A stretch of DNA of 64,000 bases from NCBI GenBank assembly GCA_017467205.1, contig JAFTSQ010000001.1, positions 1 to 64,000 on the forward strand, read 5' to 3'. Position 1 is the first letter of the stretch; the number at the start of each line of letters is the position of its first letter. This document shows positions 1-7,348 of the stretch, piece by piece. The notes below the pieces were generated by a model, which saw only the letters and a list, made by a program, of their open reading frames with translations, did not search any database and was not told the origin of the DNA. This DNA comes from Clostridia bacterium (GTDB taxonomy: Bacteria; Bacillota_A; Clostridia; Oscillospirales; CAG-272). The position numbers and the translations under genes are program-made.

Positions 1-1
1 C

Positions 2-454
2 AACCTCTTCGTTGCAGGCTTCATATGCACTCCTCATATTAACTTCATCACCGGTAAGCTTACGAAGAAGGATAACGACCTTTATGCTAACTTCGGTACT
101 ACCGAGCTCAAGCTTCCTCCGGAAAAGTCGAACAACCCCGACCTCAAGGAGTACGTTGGTCAGGAGGTTATCTTCGGTATCCGTCCCGAGTCGATTCACG
201 ACGAGCCTATGTACCTTCAGTCCTTCAGCGAAACTCTTATGCCCGTTAACGTTGACGTTACCGAGCTTATGGGTGCTGAGATTTATCTCTACCTCGGCTT
301 CGAGGGAATGGAAGACGCAACCAACGGCAAGAACATCATTGCCCGCGTTTCCTCTCGTTCCAAGGCTCGCGCAGGCGACAGCATCACCGTTGCGGTTGAT
401 ACCTCCCGTATCCACATCTTTGATAAGGATACCGAGAAGTGCATCTGCCACTAA
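2..454 (+). CDS. Sugar ABC transporter ATP-binding subunit (MsmK/UgpC type), C-terminal part
   Basis: The reading frame is open from the window edge, so the Walker A, signature and Walker B part lies outside. What remains is the C-terminal regulatory OB/TOBE region of a MalK/UgpC/MsmK-type ATPase: it opens with NLFVAGFI, continues into a stretch ending in HINFI, and holds the family motif FGIRPESI about 55 residues in, followed by the beta-rich tail. Such subunits sit on the cytoplasmic face and power sugar or oligosaccharide import, often shared among several permeases. A strong terminator follows 13 bases after the stop, so this is the last gene of its operon. The exact substrate cannot be read from this fragment. 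Confidence 0.85.
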   Translation, partial: NLFVAGFICTPHINFITGKLTKKDNDLYANFGTTELKLPPEKSNNPDLKEYVGQEVIFGIRPESIHDEPMYLQSFSETLMPVNVDVTELMGAEIYLYLGFEGMEDATNGKNIIARVSSRSKARAGDSITVAVDTSRIHIFDKDTEKCICH

Positions 455-464
455 TCTAAAATTC

Positions 465-499
465 AAAGCGCATCTGCGGAACGCAGATGCGCTTTTTTT
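465..499 (+). terminator. Rho-independent terminator of the ABC ATPase gene
   Basis: GCGCATCTGCG (468-478) pairs perfectly with CGCAGATGCGC (482-492) across a GAA loop and is followed by seven T residues (493-499). Confidence 0.95.
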
Positions 500-556
500 G
501 TATAGGTTATGTCGATGAACGTAAAAAAGAGCAAGCAAGCGCACGATGTACTTGTG

Positions 557-693
557 CCAAAGGCTCCCTCCGGGAGGGAGCTGACGCCGTAGGCGACTGA
601 GGGAGAGTGCGCAAATTGAAAGTGATAGCTAATCTCAAGATTACGCAGGCTCCTTCCACCGCAAGCGGTCCCCCTTCCTCTCGGAGGAAGGCC
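557..693. repeat. Intergenic palindromic repeat element (MITE/REP-like)
   Basis: The first half holds the near-perfect palindrome GCTCCCTCCGGGAGGGAGC (563-581) followed by GACGCCGTAGGCGACTGAGGGAG. The second half (647-693) is a degenerate inverted counterpart starting AGGCTCC and ending in CTCGGAGGAAGGCC. There is no credible coding frame or ribosome site. Similar CTCCCTC...GAGGGAG mosaic repeats are widespread between genes in Oscillospiraceae/Ruminococcaceae genomes; that parallel is from memory. It fills most of the gap between the ABC gene and the XRE regulator. Confidence 0.6.
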
Positions 694-728
694 CTCTTAA
701 TTAACCCGTTTACGGTTAGCAAAAGTTG

Positions 729-947
729 TTATCTTAACTTCCTCGGCGTATCGATAAGCCCTGTGAGATAGTCGAGCGAAACGTTGTAGTATCTTGCCAA
801 AGCAATCATACGTACAAGCGGAATTGCTCTTTTGCCGTTTTCATATTGTGCGTAGTAGGATTGACTTGTGCCTATAATTTTTGCGATTTCTTCTTGACTC
901 TTATCGGCATCTTCTCTAAGATCCCTTAGTCTTTGATATGAGTTCAT
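729..947 (-). CDS. XRE-family HTH transcriptional regulator (72 aa)
   Basis: A minimal Cro/CI-type DNA-binding protein. Residues about 5-60 form the five-helix HTH_3 fold, with the recognition region around SQEEIAKIIGTSQSYYAQYENG and the usual helix-5 pattern ending in VSLDYLTGL. There is no effector domain, so it is either a constitutive repressor or senses by oligomerisation. The start is supported by AAGGTGAT (953-960 on the minus strand) upstream of the ATG. It is divergent from the small gene at 1073, and the 125-base gap holds inverted repeats overlapping the promoter of that gene, so autoregulation plus repression of the divergent gene is the likely circuit. Which ligand or stress relieves it is not visible. 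Confidence 0.9.
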   Translation of the reverse strand: MNSYQRLRDLREDADKSQEEIAKIIGTSQSYYAQYENGKRAIPLVRMIALARYYNVSLDYLTGLIDTPRKLR

Positions 948-981
948 TTTTTATCACCTTGTGCTTTTTTGAAAATTATAA

Positions 982-1030
982 CACAAATGAACTAATAAGG
1001 GTTGACATTAGTTCATTTGTGAACTATAAT
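982..1030 (+). promoter_or_regulatory. Promoter with overlapping operators between XRE gene and 1073 gene
   Basis: TTGACA (1002-1007), 17-base spacer and TATAAT (1025-1030) make a consensus sigma-A promoter. A perfect 15-bp inverted repeat (982-996 with 1007-1021, core AAATGAACTAAT/ATTAGTTCATTT) and the smaller palindrome AGTTCA-TTTG-TGAACT inside the spacer overlap it. A further TGAACTATA lies at about 1047-1053. This fits binding by the divergently encoded XRE protein. Confidence 0.8.
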
Positions 1031-1072
1031 ATGTATAGTTTGCTTTTGAACTATAAAGAAAGGTGAGTAAAA

Positions 1073-1342
1073 ATGAAACAAATACTTGAAAAACTGTGGA
1101 ATGAATATCTTTCAGAGGTGTGTGCTGCGATAGACACCGAAGAAGAGCGAGAGCTTACGAAAAAGGTTGCAAAGCTGCACGAAAAGCTGAATGACCTCTT
1201 AAACGAGGAGCAAGAGCTTGCAGTAGAAAAATATCTTGACGCGCGTTGTGATATCGACGCACTGTTTTTGAGAAAGGCGTTCTTCAAGGGGTGCGAATTC
1301 TCGGTTTCGTTTCTTTTAGCGTCGTGGAATTTCGGGAAATAA
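1073..1342 (+). CDS. Small helical protein, DUF6809-like (89 aa)
   Basis: An acidic, helical protein of unknown function. The layout (short N-terminal helix with LEKLWNEY, a central charged coiled coil of K/E/L heptads at about 22-60, and a C-terminal hydrophobic helix FFKGCEFSVSFLLASW) resembles small DUF6809-type proteins of Clostridia; I recognise the pattern but cannot verify the family. AAAGGTG at about 1058-1064 gives a good ribosome site 8 bases before the ATG. It has its own consensus promoter, which is overlapped by operators probably bound by the divergent XRE regulator at 729. No terminator is obvious after it. It could be a co-regulated partner or target of the XRE protein. Confidence 0.75.
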   Translation: MKQILEKLWNEYLSEVCAAIDTEEERELTKKVAKLHEKLNDLLNEEQELAVEKYLDARCDIDALFLRKAFFKGCEFSVSFLLASWNFGK

Positions 1343-1487
1343 ATTTCTTTAGCAAATACTCGCGAATTTTGTCAAATTCAAAAATGCAGATGCTCGGTTT
1401 TTCTCAAGCAAAACGAGAAATATGACAACAATTGTTTGCAAAAATGCCAAAAATCAAGCCGTGACGCGCAAAAATGACGAAAAGGTA

Positions 1488-1516
1488 TTGACTATTTTTT
1501 GATGTGTTGATATAAT
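1488..1516 (+). promoter_or_regulatory. Sigma-A promoter of the 1551 gene
   Basis: TTGACT (1488-1493), 17-base spacer, TATAAT (1511-1516), 34 bases upstream of the start codon. The AT-rich stretch 1343-1487 holds no gene that I can support. Confidence 0.8.
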
Positions 1517-1550
1517 GTATTTGAAGTAAAACGAGCGAGGTGTAAGCTAT

Positions 1551-3038
1551 ATGGCAAGCAGCGGAACAGAAAAGGATATATTCTCCGCCGACCTTTCAAA
1601 ATCGGGCTTTAAGCAGTACGAAAGCCGCGGCTATTACGAAAGTAATATAAAGAATGATAAGAATAACGTGAACGTGTCCTTTAAGGAATGTCGCCGCGCG
1701 GCAGAAAAGCTTATTTCCGCCTATTCGGCATATGCCACCGCGAAGGAAAACTACGACATAAAGCCCAAGGCTCGCAATCTTCGCCGCGTAGAAAACGCAA
1801 AGGACAACTTTGACGATGCGGTGAGCGCGTATCGCTTGAAGCTTGATTTTTTGAATAAGCATAACGCCGAGGTCGTCGCGCGTTACGAGGAATATTCCGA
1901 AATGCTCTCCCGCACCTCACCGCGTGCCGCCTCAAAGGTAGCGGACAAGGCGCAGAGATATACCTTTGAGTATGAAGAAAAGCGCGCGCAGCTGAATGAT
2001 ATGCTCGCGGAAATACCTCTTCCCGAGGAAAAGGTCAAGCCGGAAGAAGAAAAGCGCGAGAGCTCCTACGGTTTTGAGTCGACGAGCGTCGGCGTTGGCG
2101 CTCCCGAGCAACCGAGTGCACCGAAGACGGAGGTGAAGCCGCAGAGCGTCTTCCGTGAGTATGAGGAATACCGTCCGCAGATAAGATTTGCGCCCGTCAG
2201 CCTCGATATATCCGACAAGGTCGAGCGCGCGGTTGATTTCGCTATCCAAAAGCTAACCGAGGCGCTTGAAGAGAAAATCGGCGAATATGCAAAAGGCTTG
2301 AATTTGCCCGCGCTCGAGAGCAAAGCCTGTGAGGGTGAAAAGGTAGCACAGCCTATGGCTGACTCCGACGTGCAGGCGGTTATAGAAAAGACAGGCGCGC
2401 TCGCCGAGGGTGTCAGTGCTCTTATGGCAAGGCTTGACGCTATGGCGGCAGACCTTTCGCGCATAAGCGACAGCTATCAGCAGATAGAAAACAAGCTTCG
2501 CGAGATAAACGAAGCGCAAAAGCAGACCAACGATATGCAACGCTCGACCGCGCGAGAGGCGCAGGGCGTTCAGGTAAATCAAAGGCTTATAAATCAGGAG
2601 CAAAACGATATTGCCCACGAGCAAGCGCTCCTCCGGGAAATGCAGAAGGGCGCTTCCGAAAAGCAGAAGATTCTGACCGAGGCGCAGGCGCAGCTCCTGG
2701 ATTCGCAGAAGACCGTGCTTGAAACCCAAGCCACCCTCGAGGAATCGATGAAGACGGTAATGCGTACGCAGCGCGATATTATCAATACGCAGCAGTCGAT
2801 AGTTGCGGGAAATGCAAAGAGCATTGAGTCGCAAAAGGAGCTCACGGCTCTGCAAACCGAGGCGCAGAATATGCAGAAGGAGGCGGCGTCAGTTCAGCGC
2901 CAGCTCATCCGCGACCAGCGGGCAATAGGCGAAAAGCAGGGCGAGATTGCAGATATACAAAAGGCGCTTGGAGCTGCTGTCAAGGATGCCTTAAAGGAGC
3001 AAAAGACTGCTCTTAAAAAGGCAATGCCGCAGCAGTAA
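1551..3038 (+). CDS. Hypothetical protein with long Gln-marked coiled coil (495 aa)
   Basis: I do not recognise a family. No signal peptide or membrane segment is present, so it should be cytoplasmic. Residues 1-160 are helical and charged; 160-215 are a Pro/Glu/Ser-rich linker; 220-300 resume helix. Residues 317-470 form 22 uninterrupted heptads, each ending in Gln in 19 cases (exceptions Ala337, Met400, Asn421), with Ile/Leu/Val/Ala usually at the third place, which puts Gln at one core position of a coiled coil throughout. The tail is Lys/Gln-rich. The start follows GCGAGGTG with 9-base spacing. It is monocistronic, with its own promoter (1488-1516) and a strong bidirectional terminator after it. 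A scaffold, filament or surface-patterning role is only a guess. Confidence 0.85.
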   Translation: MASSGTEKDIFSADLSKSGFKQYESRGYYESNIKNDKNNVNVSFKECRRAAEKLISAYSAYATAKENYDIKPKARNLRRVENAKDNFDDAVSAYRLKLDFLNKHNAEVVARYEEYSEMLSRTSPRAASKVADKAQRYTFEYEEKRAQLNDMLAEIPLPEEKVKPEEEKRESSYGFESTSVGVGAPEQPSAPKTEVKPQSVFREYEEYRPQIRFAPVSLDISDKVERAVDFAIQKLTEALEEKIGEYAKGLNLPALESKACEGEKVAQPMADSDVQAVIEKTGALAEGVSALMARLDAMAADLSRISDSYQQIENKLREINEAQKQTNDMQRSTAREAQGVQVNQRLINQEQNDIAHEQALLREMQKGASEKQKILTEAQAQLLDSQKTVLETQATLEESMKTVMRTQRDIINTQQSIVAGNAKSIESQKELTALQTEAQNMQKEAASVQRQLIRDQRAIGEKQGEIADIQKALGAAVKDALKEQKTALKKAMPQQ

Positions 3039-3067
3039 AACACCCATTTTTGTGCAACGGGTGCGAC

Positions 3068-3113
3068 ATATAAAGGAAAAAGACGCGAAAAATCGCGTCT
3101 TTTTCCTTTATAT
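3068..3113. terminator. Bidirectional terminator between convergent genes
   Basis: A 20-bp perfect stem (3068-3087 with 3094-3113) with an AAAAAT loop; its A/T-rich base supplies T runs in both directions. It overlaps the stop codon of the minus-strand gene at 3108. Confidence 0.9.
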
Positions 3114-5177
3114 GATATTATTGATAGCTTCTCGAAGCTCGCGGCGAAGTGCGGCAAGGCAGATATCGAAATCCGCTGACGAAAGCTTTGACAAAAGCGC
3201 TTGCCTGTTATCTATCATGGAGATAGGGAAGAGTGGCGAGCGGCAGTCCGACCGCCTTGCCGTCAATTCAATCTCGTGAAGCAAAGCCTCGCATTTTTCG
3301 CGCCTCGTGTCAATAAACACGGGCGTTTTTGCTATAAGCGAAAATATTGCTCCGTGAAGCCGCTCGCTGACAGCCATTTTGCACTCTCCGATAAGCGAGA
3401 TGGCGGACTGCTTGTCCTCTGCAAAATAAAGCGGAACTCCAAGCGCATCGGCTATCTCCTTTGCCCGTTTTGTATCTTGGCGGCGAAAGACCGAGATTAT
3501 CCTCGGCGAGAGAGCCGACTCAGTGGCGATTCGTTTTATTTCTCGAACGTCAAGCGTGCCGTCCTTTGAGAGAATAAAAGCAACGAGCTCACCCTTCGGC
3601 GTTAAGGTTGGCGGAATGGAGAAGCATAGGTCGGGCATTCTGACGGCGGCTCTTTTCTGTGCGCCCTCGGTGAGCGTGCACAGAGCGTCAAGCTCGAGCA
3701 TATCGCGAGAGGTGCGAAGACCTAAAAGCTCGCATTTTGATAGTGCGCCGAGAGTATATCTGCGCCAAAGCCGCCCATTTATCTCGCCGAGCCCCGAGGA
3801 GAAGAGAAAAACTCTCTTTCCGTGTCGCGCGGCGTATCTTATCGCCTCGCAGTAGTAGACGAGCGAGCGCCTGCTCGTTTCGTTCTGCATAAGATTGCCG
3901 CCACCGAGAATAACGTAGTCGCTCGCTCTTATTCCGCGCGCGAGCTCTCGCGCTTTTGTGAGCTTGCTTTCTTTGCCGAAGCTACTCCCCGGGTAAATAA
4001 CCTCAACCGACCTCGACTTTAAGATTTCGCGGAGTGCTATGAGCGTTTCCTCATCCCCGAGATTGCCGTAGCCGTAATAGCCGACGAGGGCGGCAGTCCT
4101 TCGCTTATTTCTTTTTGCGAGGCGGTAGGCGCGAATTGCGTCGAGCGCCATTCTCTCTGTCGAAAAGTCGCGCCTTATGCGCCAAGGTAAGTACCCGTGT
4201 AGAGTTTTTCGCAAGGATTCATTCAATATAAGCTCCTCGATATCGCGAAAAAGCAGCTCCTTCGTAGCCGCCTTTTCGCCACGCGCGCAAAAATTGCTTT
4301 CCTCCATTTTTGAAAAGCTTTCCTCGGTGAGTATTCCGCCGTAGCCCTCGTCACCGGAAATGATAACCGCGAGCCCGACTGCCGCCGCCTCAAGCGCCGC
4401 GCGGCTGACTCCGACGAAAATCTCCGCACCCGAAAGAATGGCGGCAACGTCGGTTCGCTTTCCGAGCAGCTTGACTCCCGAAAATCCGAGAGCCTCGTTC
4501 GCCGCGCGGACGCGCGAGCTTACCTCGGCAAAATCATCCCCGTCGCCAACTATCCATATCTCGTATTCGGGGTGATTGCGCAGCAGCTTAACGGCGGCAT
4601 CGGCAAGAAGCTTTGCCGTGAGGCTTCTGCCGAGGTCGAGGCGCGAGGTGTGAATTATCCGCTTTTTCGTCGGCTCGCATTTTGAAAACACCTCGCCGTC
4701 AATACCGTTTCTCGTGAGAATTATCCGCCGCTCGTCAAGCACGTACTCTTTTGTGAGATAGTCCTTGATATCCTTGCTGACGGCGAGAGTTGCATCGCCC
4801 CAGCGTGATAAGCGGCGCTTCAAGCCGAGCGAGAAGCAGAGGTGCGCCGTCACCACAAGAGGCGTCGGTCGGTTTTTCAGTATGAGATATGCGAGGGTGG
4901 CGGCGTAACGCGTGTGCGCGTGAACTGCGTCGTAGTGCGCCCCTTCAAGCTCGCGAAGTATTATTTCCCGACATTTCATAGCCGACGCGGGCGACTGCTT
5001 TTGCATAGGCGCGAGAATGCACCGAACGCCTATTCTTTCCGCCCGCTCGACGTACGCACCGCCGGCGCTTATCAGACTGACCGCCACTCCCTTTTTTATA
5101 AGTGCGTGCGAGAGGTCAAGTATATGAGTTTCAGCACCGCCGATATCAAAGGCGGCGGCAAGCATCAAAATTTTCAT
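3108..5177 (-). CDS. Fusion of GT4 glycosyltransferase and CsaB-type polysaccharide pyruvyltransferase
   Basis: Two enzymes in one chain of 689 residues. Residues 1 to about 351 are a GT-B, family 4 glycosyltransferase: an N-terminal FDIGGAETHILDL donor-fold motif, HAHTRYAA, a NGID segment, and the C-terminal EIFVGVSRAALEAAAVGLAV region matching the E-x7-E area. Residues about 361-689 are a polysaccharide pyruvyltransferase (CsaB/WcaK): GYYGYGNLGDEETL at its start, ILGGGNLMQ, and VSERLHGAIFSLIAKTPV near the end. CsaB transfers pyruvate from PEP to secondary wall polymer so that SLH-domain proteins can bind; the fused transferase suggests both act on one glycan. The ATG at 5177 follows GGGGAGGA closely; a TTG at 5189 is in frame but would bury that site. 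It lies directly after the spoVG terminator. Confidence 0.88.
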   Translation of the reverse strand: MKILMLAAAFDIGGAETHILDLSHALIKKGVAVSLISAGGAYVERAERIGVRCILAPMQKQSPASAMKCREIILRELEGAHYDAVHAHTRYAATLAYLILKNRPTPLVVTAHLCFSLGLKRRLSRWGDATLAVSKDIKDYLTKEYVLDERRIILTRNGIDGEVFSKCEPTKKRIIHTSRLDLGRSLTAKLLADAAVKLLRNHPEYEIWIVGDGDDFAEVSSRVRAANEALGFSGVKLLGKRTDVAAILSGAEIFVGVSRAALEAAAVGLAVIISGDEGYGGILTEESFSKMEESNFCARGEKAATKELLFRDIEELILNESLRKTLHGYLPWRIRRDFSTERMALDAIRAYRLAKRNKRRTAALVGYYGYGNLGDEETLIALREILKSRSVEVIYPGSSFGKESKLTKARELARGIRASDYVILGGGNLMQNETSRRSLVYYCEAIRYAARHGKRVFLFSSGLGEINGRLWRRYTLGALSKCELLGLRTSRDMLELDALCTLTEGAQKRAAVRMPDLCFSIPPTLTPKGELVAFILSKDGTLDVREIKRIATESALSPRIISVFRRQDTKRAKEIADALGVPLYFAEDKQSAISLIGECKMAVSERLHGAIFSLIAKTPVFIDTRREKCEALLHEIELTARRSDCRSPLFPISMIDNRQALLSKLSSADFDICLAALRRELREAINNII

Positions 5178-5186
5178 ATTCCTCCC

Positions 5187-5237
5187 CAAAAAACAAAGCT
5201 CCCCACCGGTCTGTCGCCTTTTGACAGTGGTAGGGAG
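5187..5237 (-). terminator. Terminator downstream of spoVG
   Basis: On the minus strand CTCCC-ACC-TGTC (5237-5222) pairs imperfectly with GACAG-GGT-GGGGAG (5216-5199), followed by CTTTGTTTTTT. The T run ends only about 10 bases before the start codon of the GT4-CsaB gene, so it could also act as an attenuator for that gene. Confidence 0.75.
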
Positions 5238-5255
5238 TCTTTAATATAATTGCTA

Positions 5256-5558
5256 TCAGATAATAACGGCGTTATCCTCGTCCAAAGCATCCTGCTCTGC
5301 AACCGCAAGCTGAACGTGATATGCGTCGATTACCGCATTCTCAAGCGCTACTCTGAAATCCGAGTTGATGGGATGTACGATATCGCGGTAGGTGCCGTCG
5401 GGATTCTTTCTCGAGGGCATAACGATGAAGAAGCGCTCTCTTGCGTAAATGACCTTTATGTCGTGAACTGCGAGGCAGTCGTCAAAGGTGACGGATACGA
5501 TAGCCTTCATAGGTCCTTCGTCAAAGAACTTTCTGATTTTAATGTCTGATATTTGCAT
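5256..5558 (-). CDS. spoVG: SpoVG, septation/RNA-binding regulator
   Basis: A 100-residue SpoVG homologue of normal length. The hallmark regions are visible: MQISDIKIRKF at the N-terminus, MKAIVSVTFDDCLAVHDIKVI in the middle, and FIVMPSRKNPDGTYRDIVHPIN. The C-terminus is acidic (DALDEDNAVII). SpoVG is a small site-specific nucleic-acid-binding protein affecting sporulation septation, capsule and other post-initiation processes in Firmicutes. The start is preceded by GGAAAGGAAA. It is divergent from murC, and a terminator follows it. Its presence supports a Gram-positive, possibly spore-forming host, though spoVG also occurs in non-sporulating species. Confidence 0.97.
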   Translation of the reverse strand: MQISDIKIRKFFDEGPMKAIVSVTFDDCLAVHDIKVIYARERFFIVMPSRKNPDGTYRDIVHPINSDFRVALENAVIDAYHVQLAVAEQDALDEDNAVII

Positions 5559-5727
5559 TTCTTGTATTTCCTTTCCTGCGATGTAAACTTTTTTCGCGTT
5601 ATGAATATAGTATACAATAAGTTTGTTAAAAATATTCGGTGTAAGGTGCGGAAAATTTTTAATTATCTGTTTATAATTCGCGAATATAGAATGTACAAAC
5701 TATTAACGAAACAGGGAAGGTTATCAA

Positions 5728-7110
5728 GTGTTGTCAAAAAAGTTAGATGAAGCTCGAAGGTCGCGAATTCTTGATGTGTTGGAAAAGAGTGGGGGGCGTG
5801 TACATTTTATCGGGGTCGGCGGCGTTTCAATGTCGGCTCTCGCCGCATTGACGAGAAGGCTTGGCGTGAGAGTCAGCGGAAGTGACAGGGAAGAGTCGAA
5901 AACCTTGCGCGATCTTGTGAGCCTTGGTGTTGACGCGAGGGTCGGGCATTTTCCCGAAACGGTTTCGGGAGCGGCGCTCGTCGTCTACTCTCTTGCGGTG
6001 AAGGATGACGACCCGGAGCTTCGTCGCGCTGCGGACGAGGGGATACTAACCGTCAGCCGCGCCGAATATCTCGGCGCTCTTATGCTGCGCTACGGCACGC
6101 GCATCGGAGTATCCGGCAGTCACGGCAAGAGCACGGTGACGGCGATGCTCGGCAGGATATTTTCAATGTCGTACCGTCACCCGACGGTGCTCTCCGGCGC
6201 ACCTCTTTCGAATAACTCGTCCTACCTCTTCGGCGGAGAGGACGTTTTAATATATGAAGCCTGCGAGTATCGCGGCGCGTTTTTGTCCTTCTCGCCAAGC
6301 ATTGCTCTAATACTGAACGTGGATTTTGACCACCCGGACTGCTACGCAAGCCTTGGAGAGATAGAGGACGCATTCGTTTCTTCAAGTGAGGGCGCGGCAC
6401 TTTCGGTTGTCAATATAGACTCGGAGGCGGCACTTCGCGTTTATCAAAGGATAAAGGGCAGGAAAATTTCGGTCGGCAAGTCTATGAGCGCCACCTACCG
6501 CTACGAAATAGTTGTAGATAACCCCTGTCCTACGTTTAATATATATCATATGGGCGCGTGGGTCGCAGCTCTGACGCTCTCGGTGATAGGTGAGCACAGT
6601 GCTGCCAATGCTACCGCCGCCTTTGCGGTTGCAAGCGAGTACGGCATTGCGCAAAGGAGTATTCGCTCTTCACTTGAATGCTTTTCGGGAATTGCGCGCA
6701 GGGCGGAGCTTGTAGGAAAATTTAACGGCTGTCCCGTGTACTATGACTACGCCCATCATCCGAGCGAGATACGCGCGAGCATTGAGGCATTGAGGAAGCT
6801 TCACCCAGGTAAGATAACGGTTGTCTTCAAGCCACATACATACACTCGCACAATGGCGCTCTTTTCGGATTTCGTGTCTTCGCTCTCGCTTGCCGACAGG
6901 GTGATACTTACCGAAATATATCCCGCAAGAGAGAGCCCGATTCCAAACGTAACCTCTGAGCGCTTGGCGGAAGAGATAGGGGGGCGTGCGTCGTTTTCTG
7001 CCGATTCTTCTGTTTTTGACGCGCTCTCTGACACGCGCGAGGGCACTATCGTTTTGATGGGTGCGGGGAATATGGACGAAATAAAGCGGAAAATCGCGGG
7101 CAATGGATAA
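5728..7110 (+). CDS. murC: UDP-N-acetylmuramate--L-alanine ligase
   Basis: Adds L-alanine to UDP-MurNAc, the first peptide step of peptidoglycan synthesis, in the cytoplasm. The 460 residues show the Mur ligase order: N-terminal Rossmann-like UDP-binding part with HFIGVGGVSMSALA (residue 27 on) and GSDREES, the ATP loop GVSGSHGKSTVTAM (about 127-140), a central YEACEYRGAFLSFSP segment, NVDFDHPDCY, and the C-terminal domain with YYDYAHHPSEI and FKPHTYTRT. The start is a GTG, chosen because AGGGAAGG lies 7 bases upstream. It is alone in its transcription unit, divergent from spoVG. No odd residues seen. Confidence 0.97.
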   Translation: MLSKKLDEARRSRILDVLEKSGGRVHFIGVGGVSMSALAALTRRLGVRVSGSDREESKTLRDLVSLGVDARVGHFPETVSGAALVVYSLAVKDDDPELRRAADEGILTVSRAEYLGALMLRYGTRIGVSGSHGKSTVTAMLGRIFSMSYRHPTVLSGAPLSNNSSYLFGGEDVLIYEACEYRGAFLSFSPSIALILNVDFDHPDCYASLGEIEDAFVSSSEGAALSVVNIDSEAALRVYQRIKGRKISVGKSMSATYRYEIVVDNPCPTFNIYHMGAWVAALTLSVIGEHSAANATAAFAVASEYGIAQRSIRSSLECFSGIARRAELVGKFNGCPVYYDYAHHPSEIRASIEALRKLHPGKITVVFKPHTYTRTMALFSDFVSSLSLADRVILTEIYPARESPIPNVTSERLAEEIGGRASFSADSSVFDALSDTREGTIVLMGAGNMDEIKRKIAGNG

Positions 7111-7117
7111 TTTTTTC

Positions 7118-7146
7118 TTGACAAACGAAGGATTCGATAGTAAAAT
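7118..7146 (+). promoter_or_regulatory. Sigma-A promoter of the mgtE leader
   Basis: TTGACA (7118-7123), 17-base spacer, TAAAAT (7141-7146). Transcription should start near 7153, giving a leader of about 220 bases before mgtE. Confidence 0.85.
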
Positions 7147-7230
7147 GGTTAAGAAAAGAAGCCGAAGCTCTCGGCTTCTCTAGGTTCGACTAACACGCAG
7201 AAAAACTGCAAATAATACAGGAGGTGAACT

Positions 7231-7311
7231 GTGGTGGCGGACGCCGGTCGAAGTAGATACTTAAACAAAACTTTAATATGTCGGGCGTTTGGCACGGGTA
7301 AGCCTTTTTAG
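7231..7311 (+). CDS. Putative mgtE leader peptide (26 aa)
   Basis: Starts at GTG 7231, six bases after AGGAGG, the best ribosome site in this neighbourhood. The product is basic, beginning VVADAGRSRYLNK and ending GTGKPF. A second GTG at 7234 is in frame. The stop codon lies 13 bases before the stem of the terminator at 7325, the usual geometry of ribosome-controlled attenuation. The frame differs from that of mgtE. It is too short to judge by codon statistics and has no homologue I recognise. Confidence 0.45.
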   Translation: MVADAGRSRYLNKTLICRAFGTGKPF

Positions 7312-7324
7312 GTCGTTCTATCCG

Positions 7325-7348
7325 GGCGCGCTTCGGCGCGCCTTTTTT
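7325..7348 (+). terminator. Intrinsic terminator inside the mgtE leader
   Basis: GGCGCGC (7325-7331), TTCG tetraloop, GCGCGCC (7336-7342), then six T residues (7343-7348), 27 bases upstream of the mgtE start. Confidence 0.9.
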
